Part shown: piece after piece, positions 1 to 13,563 of the stretch
Layout: each line of letters begins with the position of its first letter
Numbering within the stretch: the stretch's first letter is position 1
Assembly (NCBI GenBank): GCA_032173965.1
Contig: CM063298.1
Location: forward strand, 11,903,501-11,967,500
Direction of reading: 5' to 3'
Origin: Sitta carolinensis
Taxonomy: Eukaryota; Chordata; Aves; Passeriformes; Sittidae
DNA length: 64,000 bases
The notes under the pieces: generated by a model
The model's database searches: none
What the model saw: the letters and a program-made list of their open reading frames with translations, nothing else
Told to the model about the DNA's origin: nothing
Position numbers and translations under genes: made by a program

Positions 1-310
1 CTGCTGCATTCCACTGCCCAAAACATGACAGAGGGGTAAGGATAAAACGAGGATGAAAGTGAAGTTTTGTACAGGGAAGTCTCTTAGTGAGGAAGAGAAA
101 TGGGAGAAAAGGAAAGTTTTCATGGATACAAGCTGGTGTAGACTTGGGCACTGGGGACATTGAGCATGCTTTTTTCCCATTTATTGATATTTGCATAAAT
201 TTAAAATTCTGGAGGAGAGAAGGAACAATTTAGGTGCTGACCAGAGTGGATAAAATGGAACAGAATTCCTGGATGCTGGTCTCTTTTGCCTCTTCCTGGG
301 TAATGGACAG
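1..310. other. Unique flank of the minisatellite
   Basis: AT-rich single-copy sequence without a recognisable feature. The array starts inside the phrase cagtctgaacactccatagc at about 308-311. Confidence 0.6.
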
Positions 311-2779
311 TCTGAACACTCCATAGCCAGCCTGAACACTCCATAGCCAGCCCCAACACCCCATAGCCAGCCTGAACACTCCATAGCAGTCTTAACACTT
401 CACAGCCAGCCCCAACACTCCATAGCCAGCCCAAACTCCATAGCCAGCCTGAACACTCCATAGCCAGCCCAACACTCCATAGCCAGCCTGAACACTCCAT
501 AGCCAGCCCCAACACTCCATAGCCAGCCCCAACACTCCATAGCCAGCCCCAACACTCCATAGCCAGCCACAACACTCCATAGCCAGCCTGAACACTCCAT
601 AGCCAGCCCCAACACTCCATAGCCAGCCCCAACAATTCATAGCCAGCCTGAACACTCCATAGCCAGCCCCAACACTCCATAGCCAGCCTGAACACTCCAT
701 AGCCAGCCCAACACTCCATAGCCAGCCACACACTCCATAGCCAGCCCAACACTCCATAGCCAGCCTGAACACTCCATAGCCAGCCACAACACTCCATAGC
801 CAGCCACAACACTCCATAGCCAGCCTGAACACTCCATAGCCAGCCACAATACTCCATAGCCAGCCAACACTCCATAGCCAGCCACAACACTCCATAGCCA
901 GCCACAACACTCCATAGCCAGCCCAACACTCCATAGCCAGCCTGAACACTCCATAGCCAGCCCCAACACTCCATAGCCAGCCACAACACTCCATAGCCAG
1001 CCTGAACACTCCATAGCCAGCCCAACACTCCATAGCCAGCCTGAACACTCCATAGCCAGCCCCAACACTCCATAGCCAGCCCAACACTCCATAGCCAGCC
1101 ACAACACTCCATAGCCAGCCTGAACACTCCATAGCCAGCCCCAACACTCCATAGCCAGCCCAACACTCCATAGCCAGCCACAACACTCCATAGCCAGCCT
1201 GAACACTCCATAACCAGCCCCAACACTCCATAGCCAGCCTGAACACTCCATAGCCAGCCACAACACTCCATAGCCAGCCACAACACTCCATAGCCAGCCA
1301 CAACACTCCATAGCCAGCCTGAACACTCCATAGCCAGCCCCAACACTCCATAGCCAGCCACAACACTCCATAGCCAGCCTGAACACTCCATAGCCAGCCC
1401 CAACACTCCATAGCCAGCCCCAACACTCCATAGCCAGCCACAACACTCCATAGCCAGCCCCAACACTCCATAGCCAGCCCGAACACTCCATAGCCAGCCC
1501 CAACACTCCATAGCCAGCCCCAACACTCCATAGCCAGCCACAACACTCCATAGCCAGCCTGAACACTCCATAGCCAGCCCCAACACTACACAGCCAGCCC
1601 GAACACTCCATAGCCAGCCTGAACACTCCATAGCCAGCCACAACACTCCATAGCCAGCCACAACACTCCATAGCCAGCCACAACACTCCATAGCCAGCCT
1701 GAACACTCCATGGCCAGCCCCAACACTCCATAGCCAGCCCCAACACTCCATAGCCAGCCCCAACACTCCATAGCCAGCCACAACACTCCATAGCCAGCCT
1801 GAACACTCCATAGCCAGCCCCAACACTCCATAGCCAGCCACAACACTCCATAGCCAGCCCCAACACTCCATAGCCAGCCTGAACACTCCATAGCCAGCCT
1901 GAACACTCCATAGCCAGCCCCAACACTCCATAGCCAGCCTGAACACTCCATAGCCAGCCCCAACACTCCATAGCCAGCCCCAACACTCCATAGCCAGCCC
2001 CAACACTCCATAGCCAGCCACAACACTCCATAGCCAGCCACAACACTCCATAGCCAGCCACAACACTCCATAGCCAGCCTGAACACTCCATAGCCAGCCC
2101 CAACACTCCATAGCCAGCCCCAACACTCCATAGCCAGCCTGAACACTCCATAGCCAGCCCCAACACTCCATAGCCAGCCCCAACACTCCATAGCCAGCCT
2201 GAACACTCCATAGCCAGCCCCAACACTCCATAGCCAGCCACAACACTCCATAGCCAGCCCCAACACTCCATAGCCAGCCACAACACTCCATAGCCAGCCT
2301 GAACACTCCATAGCCAGCCCCAACACTCCATAGCCAGCCACAACACTCCATAGCCAGCCCCAACACTCCATAGCCAGCCCGAACACTCCATAGCCAGCCC
2401 CAACACCCCATAGCCAGCCACAACACTCCATAGCCAGCCCCAACACTCCATAGCCAACCCCAACACTACACAGCCAGCCTGAACACTCCATAGCCAGCCC
2501 CAACACTCCATAGCCAGCCCCAACACTCCATAGCCAGCCTGAACACTCCATAGCCAGCCTGAACACTCCATAGCCAGCCACAACACTCCATAGCCAGCCT
2601 GAACACTCCATAGCCAGCCACAACACTCCATAGCCAGCCACAACACTCCATAGCCAGCCCCAACACCCCATAGCCAGCCCCAACACTCCATAGCCAGCCT
2701 GAACACTCCATAGCCAGCCCCAACACTCCATAGCCAACCTGAACACTCCATAGCCAGCCTGAACACTCCATAGCCAGCC
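311..2779. repeat. 20-bp minisatellite, about 124 tandem units
   Basis: The unit on the plus strand is NNaacactccatagccagcc, and its junction dinucleotide gives three common versions (cctg, cccc, ccac) plus a rare cccg. Units of 19 or 18 bases occur only between about 410 and 1200. From 1201 to about 2760 the array keeps exact 20-base phase for roughly 78 units with no indel. Scattered variant units carry point changes, for example cactaca/cagcc at about 1587 and 2467, ccatggcc at about 1711 and ccataacc at about 1210. The minus-strand unit has no stop codon in any frame, which creates several overlapping ORFs of 380-750 codons. They are not genes. Confidence 0.97.
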
Positions 2780-5700
2780 CCTGAGTCCCCTGGCCTGGCG
2801 GCACGTCCCAGAGGAATCAGCTCATTTAGGCACTCGGCAGATAACACGAGTTTGTTTTCAGCAAGGCAAAGCAATCTGTCCATGAGGATTTCTCATGCTT
2901 CATGTGGCAGCCCCGGCCAGGGAAATCCAACATTAACTCCATCCAAAGATATCGCTGGATGATGAATTATAAAAGCAGCCAGGGTACCTATCTGGGGTAT
3001 GATTTTACACGCCAGTGCCGGGTAGGTTAAAGGGGCATGTTGTGCTGTTATTGCTCTGTTTGCAAGGACTCGGCATTGCTGTGAAAGTGAGACTATGGAC
3101 ACGAGCTCCCCGCCTGCATAGCAGGACCAGGCACAGAGTTTGCCAGTGCTGCCTCTCCTCTGAGAATTTCCCTCCAGAGAGAGACAGCACTCCCTGCTCC
3201 TGGACAGGACAAGAGGCAGAAGAGCCCTCCAGACAAAGCTAAACAGGAGTCCCTTCAAACAAGTCCTCGAATTGCAATTTCACAGCCTCGTGCTCCTCCT
3301 CCCCCCTGCACTAGGAACATCTGGCTTAGGCAGCACCCACAGGGACACAGCTCTGTGCAGGAGCACCATGGACCAGTCCACACCTGAGGATTTCCAGAAG
3401 CTTTGTAAACATTATACAGTTGAGCCTCAGAAGCCTTGTGTGCATGGTCTGAGCATTATCCATCACGGTTTCTTAGCTGTGGGAAGAGAGGGAGAGAGTC
3501 CTTAAGTGCTTTATCTAATATCACACAGAAATCCTACAAGAGAATTAGGATTATCACCAGGATCTTTGGATTACCAGCCTTTTTATATGCAATTTATTCT
3601 TGATCAAAACCATACAGTCGCATTTTTTCTAAGAAGAAAGAAAAAGGAAAAGGAAAAAAAAAAAAAGGACCCAATTACCTTTTCAAGTGGCAATGAAACA
3701 CAAAGTTTGTGTTTGTGTTAAGAACAGTGGTTGAGAAACTTAAAAATCAGTTTCCTAAACTGTACAGGGAGGAGCACCCAGAAGTCCAGCTGCTAATGCC
3801 AGAGTTAGCTCCTTTGCTGAGCCTGAGTCCCCTTCATGGAGCAGTAGGGTGAACATCACCCCCATAAAGCTCCAGGACCACAGCCATTGCCACCAGTGGG
3901 ACCAGGGCCTCACCTGGGGCTGCTGCTTAGTGGGTGAATGTTGCCTTTGGCATGATAGAGCTCCCTGGGCCACTGTAAATTATTACAAAACTGTATAAAC
4001 TTTGGCCTTTTACCCAGAGAAATAAAAGCTTGTTTGGAACTAAAATCTACCCGCATGTAAAAAAGCTACAAAATTCAGTGGGGGAGGCAAAGGCAGCTCA
4101 GAGCCAGAGGCAAAAACGGGGCTCTGCTGCTGCCTGGCAGCAAATTCAGAGTGCTCATGACAAAAGATCTTAATTTGCCCTGCTGTAGAAGCCCAGCCCC
4201 TGTTGGGCCCCTGTCCCCAGGCAAGGCACTCAGTGCTGTGTGCCCACAGCTGGCCCCTCCGTGCCCTGCCCATATGTCAGCCCTCAGTGCTGCTCACCAG
4301 GGCTGGGGAGCCACGAGTGCCCCAGCAACCCTTGCCAGCTCTGGGGCTGATTTCGAGGTACATCAGCCCAGCCACCTCCCAGAGGTGTTATTTGCCATCT
4401 GGAGCTGGGCAAGCATTCCCAGAGAATGTATTATCCACCAAAAAGCTCACGTTTCTACAAACTCAAACTGATTATATTTGAAATACATCTTGCTTGGGGG
4501 AAAAAACATCCATAAAATAAAATTATTGGTGTTTTCAAAGCAAAATGCTTCCATTTTCTTTTGAAATTGTGTCCTTGTTTTTGAAGTGAGAACTATATTT
4601 ATAGAAAGAATTTGAAAGAATGGAAAACTTTAATCCAACAGAACATTTTCTGTGTTACTCAGGATCAGATGGTCAAATGAAAAAAAAAAAACCCAAACCG
4701 AATCAAACTCATTGCAATAATTTTCATCTTTCCATGCCTAGAACTGTTTATGGCAACCCAATTCAGCTCCAGCAAGTCCCACTAAAAACCAAAGCCCAGA
4801 TTACGGGGCACAGACCGTGGGGCAACAGGAGAGATGTGATTGTCCCTGTTCCATTCTCCTGGAATGGATGTATTGTGGCCCACAGCACATCTGTCCCTGA
4901 GGTTTCGGGAGCCAGGGTTTCACTCTGAGCTCATTTGCACAGAGACAGCACGAGGGCATTCATTCACCCCGCCCTTCTGCCCGTGCATGCCGAGGCTGAT
5001 CCCCTCTGCTGCTTTCCACCTGCCCAAAGCAGCAGAGCAGAGGCTGCAGAGGGGCTGGGAGTCCCTGAGAGCCACTGGGCTCCAGCCCCTGGCAGCCCCT
5101 GGCATGGTCACTGCACAGGGGGGCTCGAGGACCAGAGCCCAGGCTGAGGCTTTTCTCTTCTTTAAATGTGTCTACAAAATGAAATAATTTTGACTCCAGG
5201 CTGTTTACAGCTGTCACATCTGAAATGGGTTTTGCCACTTTTGTGTCAGAAGGCTGGGTGTGCAAAAAGAGACATAACATGCAAACCCTCATGATAAGGA
5301 GCCAAATTATTTGTAAATTGAGCCACAGTGTCTCTGGTGGTGTGACACTAATTTAATTCTCTTACTGCCACGCTCAGACAGAAACACTCCCTACCTAGCT
5401 TGTGATCACAGGAAAAGGGGTAATACCCACATAGCAAGGATCCCCAGGAAAAAAAAAGCTGGGCTATTAAAGGGACTGTGCTTCTGAGTATTTACATTTC
5501 AATGAATGGAAAATAGTTTCTCAAGTATGCCTTGCCAAAATTCTCTGAAACACCCTTTTCTTTCTGTTTGATTAAACATTTCATGCTAGAGTCATTTAAA
5601 ATACTGCTACTTCTAGAGAGTAGATAAATGTGCACCCCCCAGATAAATTAAGGTTCTGCTTCACTCTTTTCCTCTTTTAGCTACTTCAGCTCCCAAATCA

Positions 5701-8143
5701 GTAAATACACAGCACAGATTTTCTGGCTGTGTAAGGAGAGCTGGTGGATTTGAAAGGCCTCAGTAATGTTGCAGGTTTCCCTGCTTCAAGTGAAGCTGAG
5801 AAATTACAAAAGCCAATCTAATAAAAAGGCATTTCTTTCCAAGTGTTCAACGTGATTAAAAACTAGCCAATTAAAGTTGTGATTCAATAAAAACCCTGAA
5901 TGTTTCCAAATGTATAAAACACTTGACACCAGCCTGACATCTGCCCTTTCCCTCCAGCTTTCCATATGGAAAAGAGATCTACTTGCCATCTCTGGGCTGC
6001 TCTGTAGCAAAGGAGCTTGGACTGAGCTAAACTGGGTTTGCCAGCAAAGTCTTTGCCTTTAGCATAGGTCCTAAACACAGATTTGTTTCACTCCTCCACA
6101 ATTCCTAAAGCTGCTTTATATCACAAAAAATTGCTCTACTGGCTCAAAGTCCCTTGCCCTGGACAATAATTGGTCTGACAGTGGCAGCAGGAGATGCTGT
6201 TTAGAGAAACAGAGCCTGCCCACTGCTGCAGCTCCTTCCCCTTGTACAGCAGGCATCCCCAGCTGCTGCACGGGGCATTCCAGCATCCTATTCCTGCTCA
6301 GTCAGCTTAGTGCCCTTTTATTCAGCTGCTGTGCATGACTTCTAAGAACTCCCCTTTGAATCTGCTGATTTGCTGCCTTCATCAGCTTGCAAACCTCTCC
6401 CACAATGCATTTCAGCATTCTCTTCTCCAAACTGAAGTCACAGCCACAGGAAGCAGGTTTTCTGTCCCTATTTTACTACAGCACCTTCTCCAGGTACACC
6501 ATGGCCTTCACAGGATTAATTTTACTTCATTGTGGAACTAGTTTTAAAAGATGAGTGATCAAAGTGCAATTTGGCCACGTGTGCTGCCAAGGGGACCACA
6601 AGGACTGTGCTGGCCCATCCTCAGTGCTGAGTGAGGAGCTCTAGGGGACAAGTTTGGGTCTCAAATGCTGTAGAGTTTCCTAATTCCAGTGTTGCTTTTT
6701 TCTGAGCCGCTTTTCTCAGCACTGTGAAGTCCTCCAGAGCTTTGCACTAGGAGGGAATGAGAGAAAAGCTTGGCAGGTGTTCATCCCATGGCCTAAATCC
6801 CAGAAGGTGCTCAGACACAGGGATGATTTGGCACTGAGACTCTCCCCAGGATGGGACCCTGCTGCCTTGCTGAGACATGAATGTATTCCTCCACCCCATC
6901 CCTGTCCTGTAGCTCATCCCATGGGAACAGCTCTGACCTCCTCCTCCTTGGAGAAAAGAACAGGAAAAAAGTCCAACTTGATGCATTTTGTCTTGGATGT
7001 CCAAGGATTTGGTACACAAAAGGCAGCACACACCTTCCTTGTTTTTAAGGAAACCTTTGACTCAACTCCCAAAAGAAAAGTGAAGATTATATTTTATTTT
7101 AAAAAGCTTAACTTAAGCCAGAACCGCTCTCCCCTCAGTTTTGCCGCTTTGATCTTTGCTAAAATTACTGCAAGAACAATGTCCGATGGAAGCTTTAAGT
7201 CCTGACCCAAAAGGAAGCAGAATGGCTTTCCCAAGGTGCATTGACCACCCCATTTCAAAGGCATCCTGTTCCTTGTGGGATGGCTGCTGGATCAGGGGCA
7301 CGTGAGCTGTCAGCTGCGAGGGAGGGAGAGAATGGAGCTGGATCCCTGAATGAAGCAGAAGGCTCCCAGACCAGGCTCTGCTGGGGCTGAAGGACTGCTG
7401 CACTGTGCTGCCATCCCAGCCCCACTGCAGCCCAGCATTCTTTTCATAATAAGGCTGCTTTACTGTATTTTTCATCCAGGTAAGCTCTAAAAGACTTTCT
7501 CACAGAGCAGCTGCGTCCTGCTCTCAGGGAAACCTCCCCTGTTTGACAGGTTAATAAATACCACGGTGTCATTTCCTCCACTCGCTGGTTTCAGCAAATG
7601 TCAAAGGGCAACAGCATTGTAGCAGAAACTGAGTGTTGAAAAGGGAAACAGCAGGGACCAATAACATCTCAAAGGGTTCTACATCCCTCATCCAAATTCT
7701 TCTAGGTTTACTTCATATTCATGGCTATTTTGAAGAAAAGCTCTGATTTAGTATCACTATCCAATCCCTTGAAATATTGAATCCAGCAAGTGGCTGGTGG
7801 AAACATTTGCATTGAGACTTTTTAAAATCTACTTTTTTGACACCCCAGACTATCTGACAGCCTCTCACTTCTCTTGATTTATACAAGAAATGGAACACAG
7901 AAGCAGATTTGATTTAAAATTTGTTAGAGAGATTCACCAGTCCATCTGGTATTTCCTTTTAAAAACCAAAACAAGTAAAAAACCCCTACTAACAACGACA
8001 AAATCCCCCTAAACTAATACTGTAGCAGGATTTAAAAAAGACAGAGCGAAACCCCTGGTTAACCTTAAATCTCAGGTTACCATGAGATTTATATTGGAAA
8101 TACCTGAACAATCCTTCCTCCTCTGCCCTGCACCTCAGTGAAA
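2780..8143. other. Intergenic sequence, no gene seen
   Basis: Mostly unique sequence of ordinary composition. Short ORFs on both strands look random, with no recognisable domain, no good splice framework and no repeat family I can name. A purine tract at 3631-3669 and a short A run at about 4680-4691 are the only low-complexity pieces. Confidence 0.6.
3631..3669 (+). repeat. Purine-rich (AAG/A)n tract
   Basis: An uninterrupted run of A and G ending in about 13 consecutive A residues. Low-complexity sequence. Confidence 0.85.
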
Positions 8144-8209
8144 ATATTATTACTATTATTATTATTATTATTATTATTTAATAATAATAATAATAATTAT
8201 TATTATAAT
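8144..8209. repeat. (ATT)n-(AAT)n palindromic microsatellite
   Basis: About eight ATT units (8154-8178) run directly into about six AAT units, followed by a few more ATT units. Because ATT and AAT are complementary, the tract is an inverted repeat centred near 8179-8180 and can fold into a hairpin or cruciform. Confidence 0.93.
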
Positions 8210-8780
8210 GCATAACAGGCTTTAATGTGCCCAAGTAATTCCCTGTGTTTACCAGAAACATGAATTCTACCAAATAAATGCACATTGTGATATTTTTTCT
8301 GCAGTGAGAAGGTGATTGAGCAGAGATGTCATCAAAATGATATTTTTCTCTGAGATATTTTAGGATTAATATATTTGAGTGAAAGTTCCTGCCCCAAACC
8401 AGGCCAACCCTCACACTGCAGGAGTGAGCAGGCAAATCCTCAGCACCCAGTTCTCCCCATGGCTGACCCCACACAGCCCTCCATCCTTCTGTGGGAGAAT
8501 TCCACATTCATGGAAGTGCTGTTACGTAGGAAGGGCTCTTTTACTCGCAGTTTGGGAGCAAAAATGCAAACAGGCCATTTGAGTCACTCAGCTCCGCTCT
8601 CAAGATGAAGCCCTGGACTGGAGCCACCCTGCCAAGGACCCAAACCCACCAGCACCATCTGAAAGCTTTCAATGAGGGTTTCAGCAGGAGAGGAGCAGCG
8701 GGCGAGTGGCAGCTGATTAATCAGCAGAGAAGGAAGGCTCCACAGTGACCTGCTGGCCCTGGAGCAGAGGGAACCATCAA

Positions 8781-9045
8781 ATGGCTTTGGAAGGACCTTA
8801 AACATCATCTGGTTCCACCCTCTGCCCTGGGCAGGGACTCCTTCCACCAGGCCAGCTTGCCCCAGCCCAGGCAGGCTCTGGGCACTGCCAGGACGGGGCC
8901 AGCAAGCCCAGTGCTCTGGGCACCCTGGGCCAGCCCCTCACACCTGAGGAGGGGAGAAGTGTTCATCGTGTCCAATCTACACCTCTGCTGGGGTGAATCC
9001 CCCTCGTCCTGTCACTACAGGACCCTGCAAAAGCCAGGACAGCCC
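8781..9045 (-). mobile_element. CR1-type LINE 3' fragment, reverse orientation
   Basis: The plus strand carries the reverse complement of the bird CR1 3' region: tggaaggaccttaaacatcatctggttcca, then gggcagggactccttccacc, and later cctgtcactacaggaccctgcaaaa. The element is strongly 5' truncated and diverged. A few hundred bases of ORF in this stretch are remnants or chance. Confidence 0.82.
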
Positions 9046-12000
9046 ATGAGTTTGGTGCATCCCAGCTTTGGGAAAGCAAAGACAAATGGCTGGAAGGTGA
9101 TCTTCCACACAGAACAGCTCTCCACCCGTTTGCCATCTCGTGACTGCTGTCACGGGCTGGGGATGTGCCACACTCTGGGGAGAGCCCAGGGATGGATGCT
9201 GCCCTGACCTGCAGGAGCAAGGCCTCCAGGCAGCTTCCAATTAGCCAAAATTAGTCAGCTGTGGCCAGGGTTTCTCTTCCTCTAAGCACCAAGGAGTGTG
9301 AAAGCAATAGCCCTTTTCTCCACGTTGCCCACTCAACCCTTTGTGGCCTTACCCCCTTCCCCAGGGAGCCTCCTCCAGTTTTGTTTCTCCCCTTCCTGAG
9401 CCACGCCAATCTTTAAAGTCTCTGAGCAGCCCCATTATCATCCTGGGCAATTCTTTACTCATTAGGCTTTAAAGTTGTTGGACTGCAGAAAAAAAACCCC
9501 AAACCAAGCAAATGCTTAAGCACGATAAAAGGATGTTAATGTTTTACCCACCGAAATGACTGAGTCTGTAGGACAATTATTACGGATATTTCCATGGGTT
9601 TAGTGTTACTTTTTTCCTGACGTGAGGTCCTTTGTGTGGCATCTAATTAAAAATAGAGGAGTTTAATCTGCAGCCAGCCTCAGAGGTTGATTTGAATTCC
9701 CCCACTGTGAACTTTCAAACATGGAAGCATGCCTGTTTGCACCGACGGGATCCAATATCCTGCCTGTGCAGGGCACTTTTCAGATTTTGGCAGGCTGCAC
9801 GCCCAGGATTGTGCCAGACTGCAGCATTAATAATTCACTACCTGATCTGATCTTTCAGCAGCAAACACAAGTAAAGATGACGTTAAGTGCTGCTTGGCTT
9901 CCCCTCCTCTGCCATTCTCCTGTTGTGTCTTCAGATTGTGCTTAATCTGATGGGAATTCAGTATTAAATTAACACAAAAAGTCACATTTTAGGAGGGCAA
10001 AACCACATCTACAGCTGAAGAGAGAAACTGGATTTCCTGCTGAGTTTACTTTTAACATCAACATTTTAATTTTTGCTTGGATGTCTATATATGAAAGATA
10101 TTGAGTGTGTTTAGATTAGGATGCAGGAGAGGACAGCAGAAATTCTGTATTCCTAATGAGCTATGTATTAACACTTTTCTCCTGGTTACATGAAAAAACA
10201 GGTTACCTGTGGAGATGAGAGGACATTTTCCTTCTCGAGGGAAAGAACTCCATTTTCTAGCAAGATTTGGAAGTTTTTTCTCAGCATTGCAACAGAAGAA
10301 AAACCTCCTCTCTGAGTAAACTCCCAAACATGTTTATCTGGTTGGAAATGGTCTGAGCCATTTCTCCAGTAGCAGCCAGCCCTACACACACACCTGCTGG
10401 GCTGGGGGGTTGTGGACCACAATCTCCCAAAAGCTTTCTTCAGTGACAAAGCTGCTGCCTCTGAGTCTGCAGGACCCAAAGTGACCTAAAAGCTTCAGCA
10501 AGCTACAAGTGTCCCCCTTCCCAGAGGGTGGATTTTGCTTTAAACAAAAAAACCAACCAAACAAACAACAAAAAAAAAAAAACCAAAACAAAACAAAAAA
10601 ACAAACAAAAAAAAAACCCTAGCCAAACAAACCAGCCCCCCAGAAAACTGCAGAAGATAACCTCAAATTTAACAAAGCAGTTTAATTCAGAGTGTTTGTA
10701 GAACGTGCAGTTTTTCACGTAGCCCTATGTACTTTCTATTTGATGCCTTAATTATTGCATCTCAAAAGCTATTAGAAGAAAGGGAAAATACTTTGCTTTC
10801 TTTTCCAAAATAGACTGTGCTCCTATTTAGCATACATCCACTGTTCTGGTACTGTTATCACATTAACACTTAGGGATCCCAAGCAAGGTCAATGCCTTTG
10901 TCTGTCAGCCTTTGTACAGTCAAGAGACAGTCCTTGCCCCAAAGACCTTAAAATATAAATAGATAAGGCAGACAAAGGGAGAAAGAAAAGGAACATTTCT
11001 ATCATCATCACAGATAGGAAACAGGGAGATAAAATGGTTTGCTGGAGGTCAGTGACACAGAGATGGGGAAAAAAACACTCTCAAGTCTCTATCAAATGTC
11101 TTTAACCATGAAGCTGTCCAAAAAAAGCCTGTATTTGCTCTAGCATTTCATTTAGGTCCCTGCAGAGATGCCCAGAAAAGCAGGCTGTAAGGAATCACTG
11201 CAGGCATTCAGAGAGGCTTCGTTTCCAAGAGGAGCTTCTGAAAGGGATATGGCAGAAACAGCAGAAGTTTCACCAAAGCTAAGTCCAAAGGCAGAGACCA
11301 AAACTGGCAAGTCTGGACTCCACTGCTAAGAACACACAAGTCAGGAAAAGCACCCCCAGAGCTGCTCCTCAGTGCCCATATTAACAGAAAAAAAAATGGG
11401 AAGTAGTGGTCAAGAAGTCGCTCTCCAAGAAATAGGAGCAAGAAAAATTTAGGGCAGGATGAGATGATGCAAGTTCTTAATTGATTTGCCTTCGGTGTGC
11501 CCATGATAGTGCCTGGTTTAGTTCCACATTCCCAATGAAGACTGATACATCAAAAAGACAGTGGGATCCACTTTAGGAAGAATTGAAAGAACTGAATGAC
11601 TAAGCTCATGGCTATCCTTTACACTGCTATAAAGTCAGAGATTTAAAAAACAAAAGGGGAAAAAAACCCACCAGACCTTACGGCATAAGACATTGTGTAG
11701 AAGGATTTGCACTTCAGCTCCGTTCAGTGACTGGTGCCTGCCTTGTCATGTGAGGTTTCCATCCTTTATTCTTTTGCCTCCTTGTGTCACGATGTCAGAG
11801 AATGAGCTCCCCCTTTCTCCCTCACAAGCTTTATGGCCCCATACATCTGGGGGCAGCTGGCTCTGTGATTAACTGTGCACAGGGGTGGCTCTGTCCCCTG
11901 GTACTGACATGCCAAGCAGGTAATGTTAGAAGGCTTGTGTTGAAACAGAGTTTAAGAGTCTGTTTAGTTAACCCAGGTTCAGTTCTGCAGTTCCTCTCTG

Positions 12001-13563
12001 CTTTCTCTGCCTTCATCCAAACAGAGCTGGTCAAGGGAATTTGCATTTTTGGGGGTTTTTTGAAGGCTTTGTCTTCACAGCATTGGTGTTAGACCACAGC
12101 AGGGACATCTATAGTGACACACACTAAGCAGCAACGCAGGAAAAAACAAGTCACATCCATTTCACCAAAATCTTTCAGGAAGGGGTTTGTGCTCAGCCTT
12201 GTTGCAAGCCTCTGTGCTGGCACTGGTCAAGGAGATTCCTTTTGGCATTAGGGTGCAAGAGAATGTCCTGGTCCACACAGCTGCAAGAGCAGCTGCTCCC
12301 AGCTCGGCTCTGGGCTTTTGCCTGCCCACCACAGGCAGTGCTGGGTTTTGTCTCAGCCTGGACAAGTGAAGGAGTAAAGCCACATCTGCACCAGGCTGTA
12401 CCTGCGAGCCCTGGCTGTCTTGGTTTCTCCAGGGCTGTAACTCTGCCAGGCATGCAGCCCCAGTGGGTTTGTGCTCAGCTTTCCATGGACACTGCAGAGC
12501 CACGGGCACCCTCTGCTTTCCAGACCCTTCCCAAGAAAGACAGGACTGCACACGACCAAGTCTGAGAAATAAGGGGGTTTAGAGAAGCAAGCACAGCACC
12601 AAAATGAGAAACACTGCCTGCCTCACACTGCACACTATTAGTTTGTCCATTCCTAATGCAATCCTTGGAATATTTCCTTGTCTTTTTCCCTCCTTCCTCA
12701 CATCTATTACTCACTCTCCCATCCACACGTGCCCCAAACAGTAACGTCTATCAACCCCTCCTCTAATTTTTCTCCCCAAACACACGGAGCCTGCTGATCA
12801 GGACAGGGAGCAGAGGCCCTTCCTAATTGCAGTGGTCATGAAGATAGTTCATCTTGTGCCCCAGTGCCCCATCCTGCCTGCAGACACCCACCTGTCCTTT
12901 GTCACAGCTGGGCTACCCAGATCTGGAATCTAATCCCAGCAGAACTTGGAGGGAGGTTATTTTATCTGTTTTCTCTTCAGAGAAAGGCAAACACGATGGG
13001 CATTCATCGATCTTGAGAAAGAAACATTAGCCAACTCAAACACACAGCGGGCTCTGAAGAAACAGGATGTGCAGGATGCAATGCCTGGATTCACCTTCTA
13101 CCTCCTCCTATAATAAGGACAGACTTGGAGAAGAAAAAAAAGATGTAAGCACAGGATGAAGAAAATTTTTGAGAGGCACTGGCCAAGTCTGTTCTAATTC
13201 AATGCAGGATCCCCACAGGAGAAAGGGAGTTCAGACTTATGCTGGCAACCATCACCACTAGCCCCAGGAACTCACCACCACCCTCCTGATGTCCCCTCAG
13301 CCTGAGTCCCACCTTCACCAACAGTGCCAGCACCATCTCATCCATTCGCCCTTGCAGGACCCACTGCTAAAAGGTTTTCCTCTTCTTTACTCTGTGGCAA
13401 TGCCCCTGGAAGGATGGAGAAGTGACTGGAGGAGGAGCCCACACATCTCCAGGTGCAGCCAGACATGGATCAGGGGCAGCCAAGACAAATTCACCTTTCA
13501 GAAGAGAGGAGCAGTGGTGCAGTGACCTGTCCCCACACCACACATGGTTTTGTGGCAGGAGGG
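9046..13563. other. Intergenic sequence, no gene seen
   Basis: Unique sequence, AT-rich between about 9400 and 11150. It contains an A/C-rich low-complexity tract (10544-10617). I see no exon-like ORF, RNA gene or identifiable repeat otherwise. The stretch 9520-9680 is AT-rich and non-repetitive and could be a conserved noncoding element, but nothing in the sequence proves it. Confidence 0.55.
10544..10617 (+). repeat. A-rich low-complexity tract (AAAC/AAACA)n
   Basis: About 74 bases made almost only of A with spaced C residues (caaaaaaaccaaccaaacaa and similar). It produces a tryptophan- and phenylalanine-rich reading frame on the minus strand that is not a gene. Confidence 0.9.

Noticed and set aside
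311..2779. CRISPR-like regular repeats
   Set aside because: The 20-bp units are contiguous without unique spacers, and the window is vertebrate.
201..2883. Minus-strand ORFs of 386, 741 and 748 codons across the left end
   Set aside because: They are translations of the 20-bp minisatellite in different frames, with unique ends picked up at the array borders. No domain, no splice logic and identical peptide in every frame.
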